Below are positions 1-5,233 of a DNA stretch of 6,317 nt, piece by piece. This DNA comes from M50B103 sp041667565 (GTDB taxonomy: Bacteria; Fidelibacterota; Fidelibacteria; Fidelibacterales; Fidelibacteraceae), in NCBI GenBank assembly GCA_964572745.1, contig CAZNFT010000083.1, positions 1-6,317 on the forward strand, written 5' to 3'. Position numbers and translations under genes: made by a program. The notes beneath the pieces are model-generated. The model had not been told where the DNA came from. It ran no database searches and was given only the letters and a program-made list of their open reading frames with translations. Numbering within the stretch: position 1 is the first letter of the stretch; the number at the start of each line of letters is the position of its first letter.

Positions 1-66
1 ATAGGTTATTCGTTTATAACACTAATTTCAGGTTTTAACAGATCAGAAAACGCCTACCTTAGAGAG

Positions 67-87
67 ATCCTGAAATAAATTCAGGAT
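67..87. repeat. Palindromic dispersed-type repeat (CAGGATGA type), copy 1
   Basis: ATCCTGAA (67-74) pairs perfectly over 8 bp with TTCAGGAT (80-87) around a 5-nt loop, and GAC follows. The 860-878 copy has a closely similar core (CCAGGAT, loop GAA, ATCCTGG), and 630-647 is a looser relative. No T-run follows, so it is not an intrinsic terminator. Calling it a dispersed repeat is an inference from the similar copies in this window. Confidence 0.6.
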
Positions 88-256
88 GACGAAAGTAGAA
101 TGCTCCTCTTACAAGCCCTCAAAATAGTTGGGCAACTCAAAATGTATATTTCGTAAATCAACAATCCTTGATCAATAGTCGGATATCACAACCTTAAGTG
201 AGCAACACAACTATATTGTTAATAAGCTAAAAATCAAATTGAACCTTGCAAAAAAA

Positions 257-294
257 CTCAACTTCTCAACCTCTTATCCTCTTAACTTCTATCC
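257..294 (-). repeat. Degenerate 8-bp tandem repeat, about 4.5 units
   Basis: On the + strand the units are CTCAACTT (257), CTCAACCT (265), CTTATCCT (273) and CTTAACTT (281), followed by a partial unit. Read on the - strand they fit A[AG]G[GT]T[GA]AG with one deviation (AGGATAAG). This is the same octamer as AAGGTGAG at 6231-6317, which lies in the opposite orientation. The units here have diverged more than those at the right end, which suggests an older array. No coding frame uses it. Confidence 0.65.
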
Positions 295-330
295 CGTAGT
301 GAAGAAATGCGACAATCATTAAATAATCCC

Positions 331-359
331 TTGCAATTTTAAAACATTCCATTTATAAT
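331..359 (+). promoter_or_regulatory. Sigma-70 promoter of tRNA-Ser
   Basis: A -35 box TTGCAA (331-336) and a -10 box TATAAT (354-359) are separated by exactly 17 bp. The -35 matches 5 of 6 consensus bases and the -10 all 6. Transcription would start near 365-367, only about 6 nt before the mature tRNA 5' end at 372, so the 5' leader would be very short. This is the strongest promoter in the window. Confidence 0.85.
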
Positions 360-371
360 TGCAGGCTCTTT

Positions 372-453
372 GGAGGATTAGGCTAATTGGTAAGTCAGCG
401 GTCTTGAAAACCGCCGCCCTTTGGGCTTGGGGGTTCGAGTCCCTCATCCTCCG
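372..453 (+). tRNA. tRNA-Ser, anticodon TGA
   Basis: A complete class II tRNA can be folded. The acceptor stem is GGAGGAT (372-378) with ATCCTCC (446-452), discriminator G453. The D-stem is GGCT (381-384) with AGTC (393-396), including one G-T pair. The anticodon stem is GCGGT (398-402) with ACCGC (410-414), and the loop CTTGAAA places anticodon TGA at 405-407, decoding UCA and related UCN codons. The long variable arm has GCCC (416-419) pairing with GGGC (423-426), as expected for tRNA-Ser. The T-stem GGGGG (429-433) pairs with CCCTC (441-445) around the loop TTCGAGT. The 3' CCA is not encoded, so it must be added by a nucleotidyltransferase. A strong promoter precedes it and an intrinsic terminator lies about 90 nt downstream. 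There is no second tRNA in the unit. Confidence 0.97.
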
Positions 454-472
454 CTCTACTACGTCCTACTGC

Positions 473-529
473 GCTCTTCGAGCTTCGAAGGACTTCGAAG
501 AGCAAACCCTATAAATGGGAGTTTGCTCT
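473..529 (+). repeat. Two overlapping, mutually exclusive hairpins after the tRNA
   Basis: Hairpin 1 pairs GCTCTTCGA (473-481) with TCGAAGAGC (495-503) and has CTTCGAAG (483-490) inside its loop. Hairpin 2 pairs AGAGCAAAC (499-507) with GTTTGCTCT (521-529), with a further CC/GG pairing past a bulged A. Both need 499-503, so only one can form fully at a time. Neither is followed directly by a T-run. They lie in the 3' trailer of the tRNA transcript, before the terminator at 541. They may be repeat-derived palindromes, or they may shape 3' processing; the sequence does not decide this. Confidence 0.55.
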
Positions 530-540
530 AGAACCAAAAT

Positions 541-565
541 AAAAATCCACTTCGGTGGATTTTTT
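541..565 (+). terminator. Intrinsic terminator of the tRNA-Ser unit
   Basis: AAAAATCCAC (541-550) pairs perfectly over 10 bp with GTGGATTTTT (555-564) around a stable TTCG tetraloop, and the T-run covers 560-565. This is a classic rho-independent terminator. Because the 5' arm begins with an A-run, it could also work on the - strand. It ends the tRNA transcript about 110 nt past the mature 3' end. Confidence 0.88.
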
Positions 566-629
566 GTTTATCATTGAAAATAAAATGGACCTTCCCCCAA
601 AGGGGCTCCTGTGGAGCAGCTCGGCCTGA

Positions 630-647
630 TCCCGATGAATATCGGGA
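630..647. repeat. Palindromic repeat, copy 2 (divergent)
   Basis: TCCCGAT (630-636) pairs perfectly over 7 bp with ATCGGGA (641-647) around the loop GAAT. The layout (an arm starting TCC, a short A-rich loop, and a GA-rich tail) resembles the palindromes at 67-87 and 860-878, but the arms differ in sequence. Membership of the same family is uncertain. Confidence 0.45.
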
Positions 648-686
648 GAAGGGTGCTGGATGGTCGAAAGAAGAAAAGAAATTGTT

Positions 687-707
687 CAATCCCGCTGGGG
701 TTGTTTT
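687..707 (+). terminator. Possible intrinsic terminator
   Basis: CAATCCC (687-693) pairs with GGGGTTG (697-703) over 7 bp with one T-G pair, around a GCT loop, and TTTT (704-707) follows. The arms carry the GGGTTG motif of the local palindrome family, so this may be a repeat unit that looks like a terminator. No gene ends just upstream on the + strand. Confidence 0.4.
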
Positions 708-758
708 ATCGTTGAATGCTTTTATTCGGGGTTTCACCGCGGGTTATTGAAAATTTAA

Positions 759-984
759 CCCCTCGAAATACTCAGGGTAAATATAAATTAAATATATTTT
801 GCCAATTATCCTCAAAAAACAAACAACCCTGAGTTTATCGAAGGGTTGATCGAGGATGACCCAGGATGAAATCCTGGGAGAATGCAAGCAAAATAAATTA
901 CAACCCTGACCATCGTGGAGGGGTTGATCTTTATTATGGCAACCCTTTATTATAGGAATAATATATTCAACCCCTTCGAGGTTG
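759..984. repeat. Cluster of CAACCC/GGGTTG palindromes
   Basis: At least four related units occur. One copy at 759-778 has the form CCCC TCGAAATACTC AGGG. A reversed copy at 824-848 has CAACCCT pairing with AGGGTTG around an 11-nt loop. A third copy at 901-926 has arms CAACCC and GGGTTG and, like the second, is followed by AT. A shorter unit at 968-984 pairs CAACC with GGTTG around CCTTCGA and is followed by GTTTATC-like bases. A lone CAACCC sits at 940. The first two are inverted relative to each other. They resemble the widespread CCCTTCGA...TCAGGG palindromes seen in many bacterial genomes, as recalled and not searched here. Confidence 0.6.
860..878. repeat. Palindromic dispersed-type repeat (CAGGATGA type), copy 3
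   Basis: CCCAGGAT (860-867) pairs perfectly over 8 bp with ATCCTGGG (871-878) around the triloop GAA. It starts about 10 bp after the 824-848 unit, so two palindrome families abut. It is similar to 67-87. No T-run follows. Confidence 0.6.
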
Positions 985-1017
985 TTTATCGTATAGCTAT
1001 GGTTTTATACTGTTATT

Positions 1018-1038
1018 AGATCCCGTCGGGATCTTTTT
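1018..1038 (+). terminator. Probable intrinsic terminator in a gene-less region
   Basis: AGATCCC (1018-1024) pairs perfectly over 7 bp with GGGATCT (1028-1034) around the triloop GTC, and T1034-1038 forms the T-run. The shape is good for a + strand terminator. However, nothing upstream back to the tRNA terminator at 541 looks like a gene, so its target transcript is unknown. A weak promoter-like TTGTTT (982-987), N18, TATACT (1006-1011) lies immediately upstream but would start transcription at the hairpin itself. Confidence 0.55.
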
Positions 1039-1064
1039 AAGATTTATAAAACATACTAATGTTC

Positions 1065-1087
1065 AGACGCGATCCTTGGCGTCTTTT
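1065..1087 (+). terminator. Weak terminator-like hairpin
   Basis: AGACGC (1065-1070) pairs perfectly over 6 bp with GCGTCT (1079-1084) around an 8-nt loop, and T1084-1087 follows. The stem is short and the loop large, so strength is doubtful. Together with 1018-1038 it would insulate ftsK from upstream transcription. Confidence 0.35.
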
Positions 1088-1220
1088 AATAATTGCACCT
1101 CTCACAAAAGAAATCATCTTCGCCAAAACAATGCCAAGACGGAGAATTATCGACATATCGACTTTCTTATCTTCCTCTTCGCCCTTTTTACTTCCAAAGC
1201 TGTGTGAGCTGAGGTAATTC

Positions 1221-1249
1221 TTGCTATGCAGACTTAAAAAACTTAAATT
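1221..1249 (+). promoter_or_regulatory. Candidate promoter of the ftsK-batB operon
   Basis: A -35-like TTGCTA (1221-1226) and a -10-like TAAATT (1244-1249) are 17 bp apart, each matching 4 of 6 consensus bases. Spacing equals that of the strong tRNA promoter. Transcription would start near 1256, about 17 nt before the GTG start. It is much weaker than the tRNA promoter and remains a prediction. Confidence 0.4.
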
Positions 1250-1272
1250 TACCCTTAAAATATAGGTAAAGC

Positions 1273-3585
1273 GTGAAAGCAGATAAAAACAACTTTTCAA
1301 ACAAAAGACAAATGGTAATTATTGGGATGGTCACAATTATTTTGGCTGTGCTTTTTGCTATGAGTCTGGCTTCTTATTCTCCCAGAGATGAGATGATCCT
1401 GACGCATTATACCCTTATCGATAATGCTATGGGCTTTGCAGGGGTTGTGTTTTCGACCATTTTTATTAAATGGGGAATTGGTTATGTGGCCTGGGGACTT
1501 ATTCCGCTCATGGCTGCCTGGGGCCTTTGCATTCTCTTTGCTTGGGATAGAAAAAAAATAAAGCGTACGACCTGGTTTTACCTCCTTTTTCTGCTTTTAT
1601 TGAGTGTCTTGCTTTCTATAGAATTAGTGCCAGACTCGGGACGACAATTTCCACTCTTCTCGGGGATGATAGCCTATGCTTTGTGCGACTGGATTGGTCC
1701 TGCGCCGACCATTATTATTCTTGTTTTTATGATGCTTGTCCTGATTACGGCTTATTTCCGTTTTTCTATTTTTGCTTTTTTGCGCAAGTTAAAACTATCT
1801 AAAAAATCAGAAAGCTCCAAAAATACTCCAACTATTGTTTTAGAGCCCCGTAAAAACAAGAAAAACAAAAAAGATAGGCGTAAAAAAAATAATAAGCCTC
1901 CTAAAATTTCCGATAAAAAAAAGAATAATAAAAAGGACACTGAAGATATTCTTGATAAAATAAAAGAGCCGCTAAAACCGAGTCCTGAAAAAGCTCTTTC
2001 AACAGAAGAAAAAGTCACAAAAGTTTCCACGGAGAAAAAAGAAAAGACCTTTCTTCCACCTGAGAAACTTCAGTCGCTAAATAGTCAGCTGGGCTATGCT
2101 TTTCCTTCCGTTGATCTGCTGGATGAAGAGCCAACTGATCATTCTTATGATAAAGAGGAATTGAATTCAAAGGCCAGACTTTTAACGGAAATGCTGCCCA
2201 AGTTCGGCGTGGATGGCAAGGTGGTAAGAATTCGTCCCGGCCCTGTGATCACAATGTACGAAGTCGCATTGGGCGAGGGTGTTCGCGTCAGTCAGATCAA
2301 TAATCTCGAAAAAGATATCGCCAGAGTGATGGCCGCAAAATATATTCGAATTCTGGCGCCCATTCCCGGAAAAACTGTGGTGGGTGTCGAAATTCCCAAT
2401 AATAATCCACAAATGATCTATTTTAAATCCATTGTTGAGTCCGATTCTTTCAAGAAAAGTAAAAGCGTTCTCACCTTGGCTTTGGGTAAAACAGCGGATG
2501 GTACGCCTTTTAGCTTTGATCTTGCTAAAATGCCTCACCTTTTAATTGGCGGAACTACCGGATCCGGCAAATCGGTCTGTATCAATACCATTATTATGTC
2601 CATTCTTTATCAGGCGACTCCCGAGGAAGTCAAATTTATTCTTGTCGATCCCAAGAAAATTGAACTGTCGATCTATAAAAGATTAGAGCCCTATCATTTG
2701 ATCACATCGGAAGATATTGATGAATATGTGGTAACAAATGTTCAAAATGCTATTTTTATGCTTCGCTCGGCTTTGATTGAGATGGAAAACAGATATACCA
2801 TGTTGGAAAGGGCTTCGGTCAGGAATATTGCTGAATACAATGTTAAGATGAAAAAGGCCAAAGAGCCCATTATGCCCTATATTGTGGTGGTTATTGACGA
2901 ATTGGCTGAATTGATGTCCAATAAAGCAACGAAAGCTGATGTGGAATTACCCATACAACGACTGGCTCAGATGGCGCGTGCGGTTGGAATTCACTTGGTG
3001 GTTGCTACTCAAAGACCTTCGGTAGATGTGATCACGGGATTGATCCGCTCCAATATTCCTGCGAGAATATCATTCTTGGTACCTACAAAAACGGATTCAC
3101 GCACAATTCTGGATGTCAACGGCGGTGAAACACTTCTTGGCAGGGGAGATATGCTATTCTTGCCTCCCGGGAAACCCTTACCTCTTCGTGCACACAACGC
3201 GTATATTTCTTTAGAAGAGATAAGCCGTGTGCTCGATCATATAGATAAACAACCTAAGCGCGTAGATGACCTTGTGCTTCCCACTTCTGTTGAGCCGGAA
3301 CTTGAGGAAGATCTTGATGACAGCCCGGATGTCCGTCGCCACGAAAAAGATGCTTTATACGACGAAGCTATGAAATTGGTCATTCTTCATCAGCAGGGAT
3401 CGGCATCACTTCTGCAGAGAAGATTAAGGGTTGGCTACAGTCGCGCAGGTCGCTTAATTGACGAACTGGAAGAGGCAGGAATTGTAGGACCCTCGCGCGG
3501 ATCCAAGGCAAGAGAGGTTTACGCAGATATGGATTATTACGAACACTTAAAATCTATGGAAGACGGATCATTCGATGACGACTAA
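1273..3585 (+). CDS. ftsK: DNA translocase FtsK/SpoIIIE
   Basis: This is a septum-located, ATP-driven double-stranded DNA pump that clears and aligns chromosome termini during division. The 770-aa protein has all expected parts. An N-terminal membrane domain has hydrophobic segments near residues 14-34, 53-90 (probably two), 100-118 and 142-166. A short Lys-rich, low-complexity linker spans about 172-260, far shorter than in E. coli FtsK (1329 aa). The alpha domain is about 265-385. The RecA-like beta motor is about 386-655, with Walker A GTTGSGKS (427-434, K433) and Walker B ending in D542-E543. A C-terminal winged-helix gamma domain lies at about 694-755. The GTG start at 1273 is chosen because AGGT sits 5 nt upstream and it adds a basic cytoplasmic tail before the first membrane segment; ATG at 1312 is the alternative. 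It is the first gene of the operon and overlaps the next gene by 11 bp. Confidence 0.97.
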   Translation: MKADKNNFSNKRQMVIIGMVTIILAVLFAMSLASYSPRDEMILTHYTLIDNAMGFAGVVFSTIFIKWGIGYVAWGLIPLMAAWGLCILFAWDRKKIKRTTWFYLLFLLLLSVLLSIELVPDSGRQFPLFSGMIAYALCDWIGPAPTIIILVFMMLVLITAYFRFSIFAFLRKLKLSKKSESSKNTPTIVLEPRKNKKNKKDRRKKNNKPPKISDKKKNNKKDTEDILDKIKEPLKPSPEKALSTEEKVTKVSTEKKEKTFLPPEKLQSLNSQLGYAFPSVDLLDEEPTDHSYDKEELNSKARLLTEMLPKFGVDGKVVRIRPGPVITMYEVALGEGVRVSQINNLEKDIARVMAAKYIRILAPIPGKTVVGVEIPNNNPQMIYFKSIVESDSFKKSKSVLTLALGKTADGTPFSFDLAKMPHLLIGGTTGSGKSVCINTIIMSILYQATPEEVKFILVDPKKIELSIYKRLEPYHLITSEDIDEYVVTNVQNAIFMLRSALIEMENRYTMLERASVRNIAEYNVKMKKAKEPIMPYIVVVIDELAELMSNKATKADVELPIQRLAQMARAVGIHLVVATQRPSVDVITGLIRSNIPARISFLVPTKTDSRTILDVNGGETLLGRGDMLFLPPGKPLPLRAHNAYISLEEISRVLDHIDKQPKRVDDLVLPTSVEPELEEDLDDSPDVRRHEKDALYDEAMKLVILHQQGSASLLQRRLRVGYSRAGRLIDELEEAGIVGPSRGSKAREVYADMDYYEHLKSMEDGSFDDD

Positions 3586-4267
3586 AACTAAAAAATTTCA
3601 AAATATTCTTTACCCCTATGCAAGATCCGAGATGTTGATCGAGTATAATTTACCTGAAAAACCCTCTGATGTGACCCTTGTTTTAGGTCATGGAAAATGT
3701 TCAGACATGAATTTTCCGCTCTATAATTACCTTGCAGAAGTATTGCCAAAAGAAAATGTGAATTTTGTTCGCTACAACTATCCTTTTGTCGATAATATGC
3801 AGAGCAGATTCAGGCATCAGCAAGCTGTAAAATGCTATGAAGCCATTACCGAAGATGTCCATCACGAATTGCCCCACACAAAATATTTTTTTGGCGGTGG
3901 AAGGGCTTTAAGCGCCTTGATATCATCTCGTTATAACAATGAGTTAGTAAGCGGCTTTGTGTTTTTATCTTTTCCTTTGCACACCCCTTTTTTAAAGATT
4001 CCTCTCAAATACCGCTCACTTTTTAAAATAAAACGACCCATGATGTTCATATCGGGTGCCGACGATAAGCGTGCTAACAGAAAGAAGCTGGAATTGTTGA
4101 TGGGCGCACTAAATCCTTATGCTCATCTCATGCTCATACCCGATACGGGACAAACTTTGGAACTTATGAATAAGGAAAAGCGTAGTCAAGAGGACCTGGA
4201 TAAAGAAATTGCCGATATTCTTTTATGGTTTATGAGTGATGTAATTGAAAAAAAGATGAAAAAGTAA
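3575..4267 (+). CDS. TEX30/KANL3-like alpha/beta-hydrolase fold protein, probably catalytically dead
   Basis: This 230-aa protein has no signal peptide or clear membrane segment and is probably cytoplasmic. The fold is recognised from family landmarks. An oxyanion-hole-type GHG (38-40) follows a beta strand, R66-Y67 and P70 come next, and GGR (108-110) sits where the nucleophile elbow belongs. FPLH (133-136) and GADD (161-164) follow in order. Active relatives carry GGRSMGG and a late ADH motif (family knowledge, from memory). Here the nucleophile position reads Ala111 and the His position appears to be Gln193, while the acid Asp164 is kept. S113 lies two residues later and could only act if the loop were shifted. 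The start ATG overlaps the end of ftsK by 11 bp, with a weak GGA 7 nt upstream, suggesting translational coupling. M20 is an alternative start. Fold assignment is fairly sure; function is unknown. Confidence 0.75.
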   Translation: MTTKTKKFQNILYPYARSEMLIEYNLPEKPSDVTLVLGHGKCSDMNFPLYNYLAEVLPKENVNFVRYNYPFVDNMQSRFRHQQAVKCYEAITEDVHHELPHTKYFFGGGRALSALISSRYNNELVSGFVFLSFPLHTPFLKIPLKYRSLFKIKRPMMFISGADDKRANRKKLELLMGALNPYAHLMLIPDTGQTLELMNKEKRSQEDLDKEIADILLWFMSDVIEKKMKK

Positions 4268-4270
4268 AAA

Positions 4271-5233
4271 ATGTTTCGTTTTGCATATCCTTTCCTTCTA
4301 TTATTGTTGATTCCCACTTTTGCTTATGCTATCTATGATATATTTTTCAAGAAAGCTAAGCATCGCGCTCTTCGCTTTGGAAGTACTAAAACTTTAGAAG
4401 ATCATACAAATCGTTTTTATTATAAACTTTTAATTCCAAGAATACTGATCTTTGGCGCTATAGTTCTATTAATTATAGCCTTAGCTCGTCCCCAAGAAGG
4501 CCAAAGCAATCGCGATATAAAGGTCAAAGGTGTGGATATTATGCTGGCTCTCGATATTTCCGGGTCCATGCAATTAAATGATTTCACACCGAACAGACTA
4601 GCAGCCTCCAAGCGTGTAGCACGCGATTTTGTGAAGGCCAGAACGCACGATAGAATTGGTCTTGTCGTTTTTGCCGGTGAATCCTTTTTACAATGTCCGC
4701 TTACAACAGATTATGATGTTGTTGATGAGCTGATCTCTAAAATGGAGATCGTGCCACAATCTTTGGATGGCACGGCTATTGGACTGGCTATTTCGAATTG
4801 TATTAACCGACTCCGTGATACCGAAGCCAAAAGTAAGGTCATTATTTTACTCACCGATGGCGAAAATAACGCAGGTGATATCGATCCCATGACCGCAGCA
4901 GGTTTTGCCTCTGATTTCGATGTTAAGATCTATACCATTGGAATGGCAGGAAGCGGGGGAAGGACCGGCGGGTTTTTTTCTCAGCGAATACCACCGCTTA
5001 ATGAAGAATTGTTAAAAGAAATTTCGAATAAAACCGGTGGAAAATTCTACAGAGCGGATACACAAGAAAAACTGGAAGAGGTCTGGGCAGATATATCCAA
5101 ACTGGAAAAAACCGAGATCAATGCCCGCGATTATATGGATTGGGTTGAACTATATTATCTCTACCTTTTATTTGCCTTTATGTCTGCATTACTTGCCTTT
5201 ATTTTAAAAAATATTCTCTGGAGAAAAGTCTGA
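4271..5233 (+). CDS. batA: BatA-like VWA-domain membrane protein
   Basis: This 320-aa protein is a Bacteroides aerotolerance (Bat) family member, thought to be an envelope-associated scaffold; its exact activity is not established. Two N-terminal hydrophobic segments (about 5-25 and 52-73) form the aerotolerance-regulator-type N-terminus. A VWA domain (about 86-270) faces away from the membrane, and a C-terminal segment (about 292-314) anchors it. The metal-ion-dependent adhesion site is complete: D95-x-S97-x-S99, T168 and D196 (TDGEN). It can therefore bind a divalent metal and probably a protein partner. The TGGKFYRA motif (255-262) is typical of the family. ATG is 3 nt after the upstream stop, with only A-rich sequence and no real Shine-Dalgarno, so translation probably depends on coupling. 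Its length matches usual BatA (about 320-340 aa). The split between BatA and BatB rests mainly on gene order. Confidence 0.9.
   Translation: MFRFAYPFLLLLLIPTFAYAIYDIFFKKAKHRALRFGSTKTLEDHTNRFYYKLLIPRILIFGAIVLLIIALARPQEGQSNRDIKVKGVDIMLALDISGSMQLNDFTPNRLAASKRVARDFVKARTHDRIGLVVFAGESFLQCPLTTDYDVVDELISKMEIVPQSLDGTAIGLAISNCINRLRDTEAKSKVIILLTDGENNAGDIDPMTAAGFASDFDVKIYTIGMAGSGGRTGGFFSQRIPPLNEELLKEISNKTGGKFYRADTQEKLEEVWADISKLEKTEINARDYMDWVELYYLYLLFAFMSALLAFILKNILWRKV

Larger units (their letters stand above)
1..330. other. Gene-less stretch upstream of tRNA-Ser
   Basis: All frames are broken by frequent stops and I see no start with a convincing ribosome binding site. The stretch is AT-rich. Its only recognisable structures are the palindrome at 67-87 and the degenerate octamer repeat at 257-294, both annotated separately. 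It could contain the decayed end of an upstream gene, but nothing readable remains. Confidence 0.7.
566..1272. other. Long repeat-rich intergenic region before ftsK
   Basis: About 700 bp separate the tRNA terminator from ftsK without a convincing gene. Open frames here are short and lack ribosome binding sites. From about 595 to 985 the region is packed with small palindromes, including many CAACCC/GGGTTG arms. Between 1018 and 1087 there are two terminator-like hairpins, and the ftsK promoter candidate lies at 1221-1249. Smaller palindromes not listed separately include CCCC/GGGG at 595-605 and GCTCC/GGAGC at 605-617. The stretch 1090-1220 shows nothing I recognise. Confidence 0.65.

Noticed and set aside
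372..453. tRNA-Ser as an integration (att) site
   Set aside because: No integrase gene and no downstream direct repeat of the tRNA 3' end longer than the 7-bp GCTCTAC are seen, so there is no support for an integrated element in this window.
528..737. Minus-strand open frame of 69 codons
   Set aside because: It runs through the tRNA terminator and several palindromes, and the protein has low-complexity, repeat-derived composition with no family resemblance.
687..984. CRISPR array
   Set aside because: The repeated units are small palindromes of unequal length, in mixed orientation and with irregular spacing. There are no uniform spacers and no cas genes in the window.
1131..1217. Short plus-strand frame of 28 codons before ftsK
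   Set aside because: It has no Shine-Dalgarno sequence, no likely promoter and no recognisable content.
1037..1300. Minus-strand open frame of 87 codons overlapping the ftsK start and its candidate promoter
   Set aside because: It has no recognisable domain and no clear ribosome binding site at either the first ATG or the internal ATG (1154-1156). It overlaps the ftsK start by 28 bp and contains the terminator-like hairpin at 1065-1087. A shorter 39-aa version cannot be fully excluded.
1752..2030. Minus-strand open frame opposite the FtsK linker
   Set aside because: It is the antisense of the A-rich Lys linker, which yields a Phe/Leu-rich pseudo-protein. This is a shadow of ftsK composition.
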